Below, piece after piece: positions 1 to 6,665 of a stretch of 16,315 bases of DNA; positions within the stretch are counted from its first letter, which is position 1; every line of letters begins with the position of its first letter. The notes beneath the pieces are model-generated. The model was not told the DNA's origin, searched no databases, and saw nothing but the letters and a program-made list of their open reading frames with translations. The position numbers and the translations under genes were made by a program. Location of the stretch: the NCBI GenBank assembly GCA_029884515.1, contig JAOUHR010000009.1:1-16315 (forward strand), read 5' to 3'. The DNA comes from Gemmatimonadota bacterium. GTDB lineage: Bacteria; Gemmatimonadota; Gemmatimonadetes; Gemmatimonadales; Gemmatimonadaceae.

Positions 1-355
1 GCAGTCGGGGATCCGGGGCCTGCCGTTTGAGCAGCGCGAGGAGTACCTCAAGCGCTCGCCCTACTACCACGTGGACAGCCTGCTCCGTCCGCTCCTCGTG
101 CACGTCGCGACGAATGACGAGGACGCCGACTTCGTGGAGCAGCAGCCCTTCATCGACGCGCTCGTGGCGCGGAAGTCGGGGCTCGCCGAGACGAAGGTGT
201 ACGTGAACCCGACTCCGGGACCGGTGAGCGTGGGGCACACGTTCAGCCGGCGCGTGAACCGCGAGACGCTGCTGCGCGACGATTCGCCGGAACAGATCGA
301 CTCGTGGAACCGCGTCTGGGCGTTCTTCGAAAGGTGGCTCAAGCCGGGGACGTGA
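1..355 (+). CDS. S9-type (prolyl oligopeptidase-like) serine peptidase, C-terminal fragment
   Basis: The gene enters from the left edge; its reading frame starts at base 2, so only about the last 117 residues are visible. The fragment looks like the end of an alpha/beta-hydrolase peptidase of family S9: a central strand (RPLLVHVATNDEDADFVEQQ) places an Asp in the usual charge-relay position, and the VGHTFSRR segment about 50 residues later carries the catalytic His. The closing pattern, with SPEQIDSWNRVWAFFERWL, is the normal last helix of this family. The nucleophilic Ser would lie outside the window. Secretion cannot be judged without the N terminus. The stop codon overlaps a GTG that begins the exporter remnant. 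Family call is from motifs; substrate is unknown. Confidence 0.8.
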   Translation, partial: QSGIRGLPFEQREEYLKRSPYYHVDSLLRPLLVHVATNDEDADFVEQQPFIDALVARKSGLAETKVYVNPTPGPVSVGHTFSRRVNRETLLRDDSPEQIDSWNRVWAFFERWLKPGT

Positions 356-738
356 GGGACGCGAGCGACGCGCCCATCGCTGCTCCCACCGACGCCCTGC
401 GCGAACTCCCCGAGTTCGACGCACGTGTCCGTTTCCTCACCGAACTGGGGCGGCGGCTGCCCGTGGCGGGCGTCTCGGCGTCACGCTCGGAGCCTCACCA
501 GCGCGGCGCTCTCGAACCTCCATGACCGCCTCCCGGACGGCCGGGCGTGCCCGTCCGGATAGCCGGGATCGTGCTCCAGGTGCCCGGGCGCATGGGGTTC
601 CGCGCGCTCGGGTTCGTCATGGAACGCGACTGCGCCCTCGGCGTGGACACCCTCGTGGCCGTGGTGAGCGCGCCCTTGGCCCTCGTGGCGGGGCTCCTCT
701 TCGGCAGCCAGCTCATGCCGCCGCGGAAGTACCTCTGA
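352..738 (+). pseudogene. Remnant of a ThrE-like threonine/serine exporter (internal deletion plus in-frame stop)
   Basis: Two pieces lie in the same frame, separated by a TGA at 523-525. The first, from GTG 352 (GTGA overlap with the peptidase stop), contains FDARVRFLTELGRRLPVAGV, resembling the cytoplasmic start of ThrE/DUF1212 exporters. The second, 547-738, contains VLQVPGRMGFRALGFVMERD and a hydrophobic helix ending in LMPPRKYL, resembling the end of the same family (a PG-x-x-GFR motif followed by a last membrane helix). Family members are roughly 250-450 residues; here at most about 128 codons remain, so the membrane core is missing. I read this as a gene that lost its middle and then gained a stop. 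The 5' match is weaker than the 3' match; two unrelated small frames remain possible. Confidence 0.5.
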
Positions 739-751
739 GCCCGGAACGGGG

Positions 752-757
752 TATCTT
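752..757 (+). promoter_or_regulatory. Putative -10 element (TATCTT) for the FKBP gene
   Basis: TATCTT lies 36 bases before the ATG of the prolyl isomerase gene, just after the exporter remnant. A start of transcription near 764 would give a leader of about 30 bases. No convincing -35 box is visible. The hexamer resembles elements found just before other genes in this window. Confidence 0.3.
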
Positions 758-793
758 GTAGGGACACGCTTCCCGTCACTCCAGCACGAGCCG

Positions 794-1270
794 ATGTCCC
801 GTACACACGCCGTCCGCCCGCTCGCCATCCTGCTCGCCGTCCTCATGGTCGCCTCGTGCGGCCCGGCGGCGTTCGAACCGAACATCGAGAAGACGCAGTT
901 CGCCGACTCGCTCGGCGTGGACCTCGCCAACTCCACCCGGACGGCCCGCGGGCTCTGGTACCGCGACATCACGGTCGGTGGCGGCGCGCAGGTGCCGAAC
1001 GACACCGGGACCACGGTCACCGTGCGCTACGTGGGCTACCTGCGGAACGGCGTGCAGTTCGACGCGGGCACCCTGGCGCCCTTCAAGACCGGTTCGGGCG
1101 CGCTGATCCTCGGTTTCGATGAGGGTGTGCGCGGCATGCGCGTCGGTGGCCGCCGGCAGCTGATCGTCCCACCCTCGCTGGGCTATGGCGACGTGCAGCA
1201 GGGAAGCATCCCGCCGAGCTCCATCCTCGTCTTCGTGGTGGACCTGCTCGCCCTCACGCCGCCGGCCTGA
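794..1270 (+). CDS. FKBP-type peptidyl-prolyl cis-trans isomerase, lipoprotein
   Basis: A 158-residue protein that should catalyse cis-trans isomerisation of X-Pro bonds in exported proteins. Residues 1-22 form a lipoprotein signal: basic start, hydrophobic LAILLAVLMVA, then lipobox V-A-S-C with Cys22, so it is probably anchored in the periplasm or outer membrane. The FKBP fold spans about 72-156: VTVRYVGYLRNGVQFD, the GFDEGVRGMRVGGRR segment, the PPSLGYGD loop and the closing SSILVFVVDLLAL strand, all standard active-site framework. It is a single-domain protein without the dimerisation helix region of FkpA. It is followed after 62 bases by the desaturase gene on the same strand, so co-transcription is possible. 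No strong ribosome binding site precedes the ATG. Confidence 0.93.
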   Translation: MSRTHAVRPLAILLAVLMVASCGPAAFEPNIEKTQFADSLGVDLANSTRTARGLWYRDITVGGGAQVPNDTGTTVTVRYVGYLRNGVQFDAGTLAPFKTGSGALILGFDEGVRGMRVGGRRQLIVPPSLGYGDVQQGSIPPSSILVFVVDLLALTPPA

Positions 1271-1332
1271 GCACCCCGCATCCCTTGGCCGAGCCCGTCG
1301 CCCGGCAGTCCGCACACCCGCACCCGACCATC

Positions 1333-2379
1333 ATGGCGCAGTCCCCCGAGAAGACGTCCCCGCTCCGCCGGTTCGAGGCGTCCGAGTGGCGCGCGATCAT
1401 CGGCCGGTACACCGGACCCGACACGTTGCGATCGCTCTGGCAGGTGGCCGTCACGCTCGGGCTCCTCGTCGGTGGCCTGATCCTCGGGTACTACCTGATG
1501 TCGCGCGCATCCTGGGCGACCGCGCTGCTGATCATCCCGCTCGCCGGGCTCCTGATCCGCACGTTCGTCATCATGCACGATTGCGGACACGGGAGCTTCC
1601 TCCCTTGGCAGCGCGCGAACGACGCGATCGGCTTCGTGACGGGCGTGCTCACCTTCACGCCCTACAGCCAGTGGCGGCGGGAGCACGCGCTGCACCACGC
1701 GTCCTCGGGCGACCTCGATCGCCGCGGCTACGGCGACGTGAGCACGCTCACCGTGGCGGAGTACCAGGCGCTCTCGAAGTTCGGGCGCTTCAAGTACCGC
1801 CTCTATCGCCATCCCTTCGTGCTCTTCGGCGTGGGGCCGCTGCACATGATGATCCTGCAGCGCTTCCGCACGCCGAGCGTGGCCTCGGGCAAGCAGCAGC
1901 TCTGGAACGTCTGGATGACCAACGCAGCGCTCGTGGGCCTCGTGCTCATCGGCATCGTCGCGTTCGGCTGGAAGTCGGTGGTGCTGCTCTACTTCCCCTC
2001 GTACTACCTCGCGGCGGCGGGCGGTATCTGGCTCTTCTACGTGCAGCACCAGTTCGAGGAAGCGTACTGGGAGCGCGGCAAGGAGTGGGACTACGCCACC
2101 GCCGCGATCACCGGCAGCTCGCACCTCCGCATGCCGGCGCTCCTCAACTGGTTCACGGGCCACATCGGCCTGCACCACGTGCACCACTTGGGCCCCAAGA
2201 TCCCGAACTACCGGCTCAAGCGGGCCCACGAGGAGAACCCGATCTTCCATGCGGCGCCGGAGCTGACGCTCCGCACGGCGCTCAAGACGCTCCGGCTGAC
2301 GCTCTGGGACGAGGCGAGCCAGCGGATGATCGGGTTCCGCGAGTACCGGCAGCTCACGCAGCTGCAGCGCGCGGGCTGA
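1333..2379 (+). CDS. Membrane fatty acid desaturase (delta-12/omega-6 acyl-lipid type)
   Basis: A 348-residue integral membrane di-iron desaturase that should insert a double bond into acyl chains of membrane lipids. The three histidine boxes are present: HDCGH (82-86), HALHH (118-122) and HHVHH (281-285), with membrane segments around 35-57, 60-80, 95-110 and two between 195 and 240. The blocks around HDCGHGSF and FTPYSQWRREHALHHASSGD, plus the HLGPKIPNY segment after the third box, resemble the DesA/delta-12 acyl-lipid group rather than the sphingolipid or carotenoid groups. An in-frame TTG at 1285 would add 16 residues; I prefer the ATG because the extra stretch is low-complexity and unlike the family N terminus. 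Neither start has a clear Shine-Dalgarno. The electron donor is not encoded nearby. Regiospecificity is inferred. Confidence 0.92.
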   Translation: MAQSPEKTSPLRRFEASEWRAIIGRYTGPDTLRSLWQVAVTLGLLVGGLILGYYLMSRASWATALLIIPLAGLLIRTFVIMHDCGHGSFLPWQRANDAIGFVTGVLTFTPYSQWRREHALHHASSGDLDRRGYGDVSTLTVAEYQALSKFGRFKYRLYRHPFVLFGVGPLHMMILQRFRTPSVASGKQQLWNVWMTNAALVGLVLIGIVAFGWKSVVLLYFPSYYLAAAGGIWLFYVQHQFEEAYWERGKEWDYATAAITGSSHLRMPALLNWFTGHIGLHHVHHLGPKIPNYRLKRAHEENPIFHAAPELTLRTALKTLRLTLWDEASQRMIGFREYRQLTQLQRAG

Positions 2380-2459
2380 GCGCGCGGCGCTCCCGCGCTC
2401 CCCGTCGGCCTGCTGATCGTGCGGCGTGTCGGCCGCGGATGCGCCGGGGCTTCCCGGTG

Positions 2460-2465
2460 TAGCTT
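2460..2465 (+). promoter_or_regulatory. Putative -10 element (TAGCTT) for a leaderless helicase transcript
   Basis: TAGCTT ends six bases before the helicase ATG at 2472. No Shine-Dalgarno sequence separates them. With normal -10 spacing the first transcribed base would be the A of ATG, so a leaderless mRNA is the simplest reading. Confidence 0.35.
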
Positions 2466-2471
2466 CCGGTG

Positions 2472-4184
2472 ATGCCCAGTCGCCCGAAGGATCCCGCAGC
2501 CCCAGACGGCTTCGCCACGCTCGACCTCGACGCGCGCGTGCTCTCCGAGCTCGCCGCACTCGGCTACGAAGAGCCCACGCCGATCCAACTCGCCGCGATC
2601 CCGCCGCTCATGGCCGGCCGCGACGTGCTGGCGCAGGCCGCGACGGGTACCGGCAAGACCGCCGCCTTCGCGCTGCCGCTGCTGCACCGCTTGAACACGG
2701 GAGCCCCGCCCCGCGAGCGCACCGCCGCGCTGGTGCTCGTCCCCACGCGCGAACTCGCGATGCAGGTGGCCGAGGCGATCCACCGCTACGGAAAGGGGCT
2801 CGGCGCCGTGGCGCTCCCGATCTATGGTGGCGCCTCGATGGAGACGCAGATCCGCGCGCTCAAGCGCGGCGTGGATGTGGTGATCGCCACGCCCGGCCGC
2901 GCGCTCGATCACATCCGCCGCAAGACGGTGCACTTGGCCGCCGTGCGCACGGTGGTGCTCGACGAGGCCGACGAGATGCTCGACATGGGCTTCGCCGAGG
3001 ACCTCGAGGCGATCCTTGCGGCGACGCCCGCGGAGAAGCAGGTCGCGCTCTTCTCGGCGACGCTCGCGCCTCGCATCTCGGCCATCGCGAAGACGCACCA
3101 ACGCGACCCGGAGGTGATCCGGATCGACCGCGAAGCGGTGAAGCCCGGCCGCGCCTCGAAGGTGATGCAGGTGGCGTACATGGTGCCGCGCGCGCACAAG
3201 ATGTCCGCGCTCGGGCGGATCCTCGACGTGGAGCATCCCACGAGCGCGATCGTGTTCTGCCGCACGCGCAACGAGGTGGACCAGCTCGCCGAGACGCTGA
3301 ACGCGCGCGGCTACCGCGCCGAGGCGCTGCACGGCGGCCTCTCGCAGGACCAGCGCGACCGCGTGATGAAGAGGTTCCGCGCGAACACCTCCGACCTGCT
3401 CATCGCCACGGACGTCGCGGCGCGCGGCCTCGACGTGGAGCACGTCTCGCACGTGGTGAACTACGACGTGCCGTCGGCGGGCGACGCCTACGTGCACCGC
3501 ATCGGCCGCACCGGGCGCGCCGGGCGGAGCGGGGTGGCGATCACGCTCGCCGAGCCGCGCGAGCACCGGATGCTCAAGAACATCGAGCGCGTGACGGGGC
3601 AGAAGATCGAGGTGGTGCCGGTGCCGACGGTGGCGGACCTCAAGGCGCGCCGGCTCGAACTGGCGCAGGCAGCGCTGCGCGAAGTGATCCTGGGTGGCGA
3701 ACTCGACCCCTACCGCGCGATCGTCGCCGCGCTGGCCGAGGAGTTCGACGTACTCGACATCGCGGCGGCAGCGGTGAAGCAGGGCGCCGCGTCCGAGGCC
3801 GACGCGGAGGCCGAAGAGATCCCCGTGGCCGCGCCGGCGCGCGAGAAGCATCCCGCGCGGGAGCGCGCCGCCGACCGGGCGGAGCGGAAGGCGGCGAAGC
3901 CCGCGAAGCCGGGGCGCGTGGTGCACGCCGCCTCAGGCGGCGCCGTCACCAAGCTCTACGTGGGTGGTGGCCGCAAGCTGAAGATCCGCCCGGGTGACAT
4001 CGTCGGCGCGATCGCCAACGAGATGGGCGTGGACGGCAGCGTGATTGGCGCCATCCAGATCTTCGACCGTCATTCGATCGTGGAGGTCTCCGAGGCGATC
4101 GCCGACGAGGTCATCGCTGCGCTCTCGGCCACCACGATCAAGGGGAAGAAGTTGCTGGTGCGCCCGGACCGGGCGGGGCGCTGA
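2472..4184 (+). CDS. DEAD-box ATP-dependent RNA helicase with DbpA-type RNA-binding domain
   Basis: A 570-residue helicase that unwinds RNA duplexes using ATP, probably in ribosome assembly or cold adaptation. Visible motifs, in order: Q motif (YEEPTPIQ), Walker A ATGTGKT (57-63), PTREL (91-95), TPGR (140-143), DEAD (164-167), SAT (195-197), ATDVAARGLD (312-321) and HRIGRTGR (342-349). An alanine/glutamate/lysine-rich linker (about 430-485) leads to a C-terminal RNA-binding domain (about 491-570) of the DbpA/CsdA type, with KLYVGGGRKLKIRPGDIVGA and ending in KGKKLLVRPDR. This architecture matches DeaD/CsdA and DbpA; I cannot tell which. A GTG immediately before the ATG is an alternative start differing by one residue. 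The 3' end overlaps the convergent lipoprotein gene by 47 bases. Confidence 0.95.
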   Translation: MPSRPKDPAAPDGFATLDLDARVLSELAALGYEEPTPIQLAAIPPLMAGRDVLAQAATGTGKTAAFALPLLHRLNTGAPPRERTAALVLVPTRELAMQVAEAIHRYGKGLGAVALPIYGGASMETQIRALKRGVDVVIATPGRALDHIRRKTVHLAAVRTVVLDEADEMLDMGFAEDLEAILAATPAEKQVALFSATLAPRISAIAKTHQRDPEVIRIDREAVKPGRASKVMQVAYMVPRAHKMSALGRILDVEHPTSAIVFCRTRNEVDQLAETLNARGYRAEALHGGLSQDQRDRVMKRFRANTSDLLIATDVAARGLDVEHVSHVVNYDVPSAGDAYVHRIGRTGRAGRSGVAITLAEPREHRMLKNIERVTGQKIEVVPVPTVADLKARRLELAQAALREVILGGELDPYRAIVAALAEEFDVLDIAAAAVKQGAASEADAEAEEIPVAAPAREKHPARERAADRAERKAAKPAKPGRVVHAASGGAVTKLYVGGGRKLKIRPGDIVGAIANEMGVDGSVIGAIQIFDRHSIVEVSEAIADEVIAALSATTIKGKKLLVRPDRAGR

Positions 4185-4686
4185 TCGAGTCGCGCCGCAT
4201 CCACGCCCGCAGTGGGCGCTGGTTGAGCGAGATCATCAGGGTGTCGTAGCCGAGCGCGTCCGCCGTGCCCACGGGGAGCGGGTTGCCCGCAGCCATGGCA
4301 AGGGCGAGCGCGTGCGTGTCGTTCTCGGCCACACGGATCCCGAAGCGCACGTCGGAACCCTTGGGGGCGATGGAGTCCCAGGCCATGCGCGCGAATACAC
4401 GGATGGTGAGGAGGGGCTGCTCCTCGATGCTCGAGTCCGCACGCACGAAGCGCAGCGTGAGCTCGCGCTCGAGCCCCGACGCAGGAACCGACACCTTGTC
4501 GCTGATCCGGTAGCGGCCCACCCACACGGGCGGGAGGTCGAGGGCCACCCCACTCTTCGCGTCGCTCAGTACGTGTCCCGTCGGCTCCACCGTCGCGCCG
4601 GCCTCCGGTTCGCCGCAGGCGACGAAGGTCGCGAAGGGGGCGAGGACGAGGGCGAGAGTGAGCACGGCGCGGACGGGGCGAGCCAT
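4138..4686 (-). CDS. Hypothetical lipoprotein
   Basis: A 182-residue protein that I do not recognise. It starts with a lipoprotein-like signal: MARPVR, a hydrophobic core, then F-V-A-C-G with Cys24. Phe at -3 is atypical for the lipobox, so cleavage by signal peptidase II is likely but not certain. The mature part is mixed alpha/beta in character, without further Cys and with no repeats; it reads as a small exported domain. The start is supported by GGAG eight bases upstream. The last 47 bases, encoding a Pro/Ala/Gly-rich tail, overlap the end of the helicase gene on the opposite strand. The gene is divergent from tRNA-Asn and shares a palindromic promoter-like site with it. Confidence 0.72.
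   Translation of the reverse strand: MARPVRAVLTLALVLAPFATFVACGEPEAGATVEPTGHVLSDAKSGVALDLPPVWVGRYRISDKVSVPASGLERELTLRFVRADSSIEEQPLLTIRVFARMAWDSIAPKGSDVRFGIRVAENDTHALALAMAAGNPLPVGTADALGYDTLMISLNQRPLRAWMRRDSISAPPGPGAPATSSP
4161..4175. terminator. Possible terminator hairpin at helicase 3' end
   Basis: CGCCCG and CGGGCG form a perfect six-pair stem around a three-base loop, inside the last codons of the helicase and within the overlap with the convergent lipoprotein gene. There is no U-tract, so intrinsic termination is unproven. It may instead only pause RNA polymerase or protect a 3' end. Confidence 0.25.
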
Positions 4687-4717
4687 CAGGGGACTCCGGT
4701 GGAGGGGGGGACCTCGA

Positions 4718-4727
4718 ATGGTACCAT
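4718..4727. promoter_or_regulatory. Palindromic bidirectional -10-like site (ATGGTACCAT)
   Basis: A perfect 10-base palindrome that reads TACCAT on both strands. On the plus strand TACCAT ends 14 bases before tRNA-Asn, giving a short tRNA leader. On the minus strand it lies about 30 bases before the lipoprotein ATG. It therefore could serve both divergent genes. No clear -35 boxes are seen. Confidence 0.35.
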
Positions 4728-4741
4728 GGGGGGATGCGCGA

Positions 4742-4813
4742 TGGGGTGTAGCTCAATGGCAGAGCGCTCGACTGTTACTCGAGTGGTTGGAGGTTCGAGT
4801 CCTCCCGCCCCAG
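4742..4813 (+). tRNA. tRNA-Asn (anticodon GTT)
   Basis: A complete 72-base cloverleaf. Acceptor stem 4742-4748 pairs with 4806-4812 (one G-U), the D stem is GCTC/GAGC (4751-4754/4762-4765), the anticodon stem is CTCGA/TCGAG (4767-4771/4779-4783) with loop CTGTTAC and anticodon GTT at 4774-4776. The variable loop has five bases, and the T stem is GGAGG/CCTCC around TTCGAGT. The discriminator base is G, as expected for bacterial tRNA-Asn. The 3' CCA is not encoded, so it must be added by CCA-adding enzyme. The gene stands alone, 19 bases from the end of the convergent DUF411 gene. Confidence 0.97.
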
Positions 4814-4832
4814 TGATTCGTTCCGCCCGTGA

Positions 4833-5330
4833 TCAGCCGCGCTTCGCGGGCCCATGCGTGGAGAAGACGCTCATCGCGCCCGCCGCCGTGAACGCGACCA
4901 CGTCGTAACGCTGGTAGTCCGCCGGCGAGCCCTGCTCCATCCCGGGCGCCCCGAGCGGCATCCCCGGCACGGCGAGTCCACGCACCTTCGGCTTGGTGGC
5001 GAACATCTTGCGCACGTCCTCGGCGGGCACGTGCCCTTCGAGCAGGTACGGGCCCATCACCACCGTATGGCACGACTGCAGCCGCGGCGGGATCCCCAGT
5101 TCGGCCTTGACGCTCGCGAGATCCTCGGTGTCCACCGTCTTCACGGTGAACCCGGACTTGCGCGCATAGGCCACCCACTCAGAGCAACAACCGCACGACG
5201 CGCTCTTGTAGACGGTCATGGGTGGGAGCGCGCCCTGCGCGGTACGCTGCTGCGCCTGGAGCACGCGCGAGAACGCCAAGGCGCCGGTGCCGGCGCCGAG
5301 TGCGGTGAGAACGAAACGACGACGATCCAT
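4833..5330 (-). CDS. Tat-exported DUF411 metal-binding protein
   Basis: A 165-residue exported protein of the DUF411 family, whose members are often found near copper-handling genes. Residues 1-27 form a twin-arginine-type signal (DRRRFVLTALGAG, then AFSRVLQAQ). The domain shows SASCGCCSEW (Cys46, Cys48, Cys49), SCH at 86-88, LEGHVPAEDV (97-106) and the VPGMPLGAPGME block (121-132); these are the conserved family positions, with Cys, His and Met as probable metal ligands. A strong Shine-Dalgarno (AGGAGGAGAG) lies directly before the ATG. The start is eight bases after the stop of the M20 peptidase gene on the same strand, so the two are almost certainly one transcript. No copper pump or oxidase is nearby, so the metal is inferred from the family only. 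Confidence 0.92.
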   Translation of the reverse strand: MDRRRFVLTALGAGTGALAFSRVLQAQQRTAQGALPPMTVYKSASCGCCSEWVAYARKSGFTVKTVDTEDLASVKAELGIPPRLQSCHTVVMGPYLLEGHVPAEDVRKMFATKPKVRGLAVPGMPLGAPGMEQGSPADYQRYDVVAFTAAGAMSVFSTHGPAKRG

Positions 5331-5338
5331 CTCTCCTC

Positions 5339-6601
5339 CTATCGGGCGACGCCAGCGAGCGCCGCGATGATGAGCAATGCGAGTTGCGGACCCTTGTAGG
5401 CGTCCGGCGTCTCCTCATAGTACTCCTGTGTGCCGTGCGCGCCGCCGCCCGTGCCACCGCCATTGATGGTGATGGCGGGGATCCCCATCGAGATCGGGAG
5501 GTTGGCGTCGGTGCTCGAGGCACTCGTGCTCGGTGTCCAGCCCACCGCGCGCACCGCGGCCATCGCGGTCTGCACGATCGGCGCGTTGTCGGCCTGCCCG
5601 CCGGTCGGGCGGATGCCGATGGTGTCGTACTTCACCGTGATGGGCGCACGCGAGTTGGGCCAGCGCGCCCGTTCCTCGGCCGCGCCCGCGTCCACCGCGG
5701 CGCGGATGCGCCGGTCGATGTCGTCCAGCGCCGTGGCCGACTCCGAGCGCATGTCCACGTCCATCTGCGCCAGCGGCGTGATGGTGTTCACGCTCGTCCC
5801 GCCACGCACGATCCCGACGTTGAAGGTGACCTTCGGGCTGCCCGGCACCTGCAGGTCGGCGATCTTGGCGATCGCGCGCCCCATCGCGTGCATCGGGTTG
5901 GCCATGCCGAACGCGCCGTAGCTGTGTCCACCCGGCCCCTCGAACGAGATGGTGTAGCGGTGGCTCCCGACCGCGCGGGAGGTGATGCTGCCGCCCCCCT
6001 GGCCGTCCACGGAGATGAAGAAGTCGATCTTCCCCGGGAACTCCTTCGTCATCAAGTGACGCACGCCGCGGAGGTTGCCCGGCCCCTCCTCGCCCACGTT
6101 GCCCACGAGGTAGACCGTGCCCCTGGGCTCGAGCTTCGCCTCCTTGAGCACCTTGGCGAGCGTGAGCACCACCGCCAGCCCACGGCAGTCGTCGCCTATG
6201 CCGGGACCCGCGATCCGGTTCCCCGTGCGCACCGTCTTCACGTCGGTGCCCTCGGGGAAGACGGTGTCGAGGTGGCCGGCGATCATCACGGTGGGCCCGT
6301 CACCGCGCCCGATGGACGCGATCACGTTCCCCTCGGTGTCGATGCGGGTGTCGGGGTAGCCGAACGAGATCATGCGGCGCCGGAACTCCTCGGCCCTCCG
6401 CTGCTCCATGAACGGCGGCGCGGGGATCTCGCAGATGGAGACCTGTTGCTCGAGCGTCCACGCCTGCTGGGCCTGCATCGCGGCCATCGCGCGCTGCACG
6501 GCGGCGTCGGATGTCGGGATCGGGGAGCCCTGGGCGATCAGCGCCGCGGGGACAAGGGCCGCCGCGAGGGCGAGCGCTCGGGGAACGGACGGCAGGCGCA
6601 T
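5339..6601 (-). CDS. Secreted M20 family metallopeptidase
   Basis: A 420-residue zinc-dependent exopeptidase or deacylase of family M20. Residues 1-24 are a Sec signal peptide (MRLPSVPRALALAAALVPAA, then LIAQ). Probable metal ligands and catalytic residues: His110 and Asp112 in GHLDTVFPEG, Asp137 or Asp138 in GIGDDCRG, Glu171/Glu172 in VGEEGPGNLRG, Asp199 in ISVDGQG, and His389 in GGAHGTQEYYE. The central dimerisation (lid) domain is around 205-320, starting near the RYTISFEGPGGHSYG block. An upstream in-frame ATG at 6667 would add 22 residues before the signal peptide and overlap the divergent synthetase gene, so I reject it. No Shine-Dalgarno is evident. It leads a two-gene unit with the DUF411 gene. 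Substrate is not predictable from the sequence. Confidence 0.93.
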   Translation of the reverse strand: MRLPSVPRALALAAALVPAALIAQGSPIPTSDAAVQRAMAAMQAQQAWTLEQQVSICEIPAPPFMEQRRAEEFRRRMISFGYPDTRIDTEGNVIASIGRGDGPTVMIAGHLDTVFPEGTDVKTVRTGNRIAGPGIGDDCRGLAVVLTLAKVLKEAKLEPRGTVYLVGNVGEEGPGNLRGVRHLMTKEFPGKIDFFISVDGQGGGSITSRAVGSHRYTISFEGPGGHSYGAFGMANPMHAMGRAIAKIADLQVPGSPKVTFNVGIVRGGTSVNTITPLAQMDVDMRSESATALDDIDRRIRAAVDAGAAEERARWPNSRAPITVKYDTIGIRPTGGQADNAPIVQTAMAAVRAVGWTPSTSASSTDANLPISMGIPAITINGGGTGGGAHGTQEYYEETPDAYKGPQLALLIIAALAGVAR

Positions 6602-6637
6602 GGAGGGTGTCGGAGTGTGAAGGAGGCGGCCGCACGG

Positions 6638-6652
6638 CATATTCCCAATGTA
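6638..6652. promoter_or_regulatory. Overlapping divergent -10-like elements (CATATT forward, TACATT reverse)
   Basis: CATATT at 6638-6643 faces the synthetase gene and TACATT (6652 to 6647, minus strand) faces the peptidase gene. They sit in the 64-base gap between the two divergent starts. Transcription in one direction would hinder the other. Spacing is plausible for both, but no -35 boxes are clear. Confidence 0.25.
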
Positions 6653-6665
6653 CCCCGTTCCCGCC

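Noticed and set aside
523..525. TGA as a selenocysteine or read-through codon joining the ThrE fragments
   Set aside because: The joined product would still lack most of the exporter, and no selenocysteine structure is evident; a pseudogene is simpler.
1183..2559. Minus-strand frame opposite the desaturase
   Set aside because: The desaturase histidine boxes are decisive for the plus strand; the antisense product is Glu/Arg/His-rich without a domain.
2208..3926. Long minus-strand open frame of over 500 codons opposite the helicase
   Set aside because: It mirrors the third-position GC bias of a clear helicase gene, is rich in Arg/His/Ala and shows no domain.
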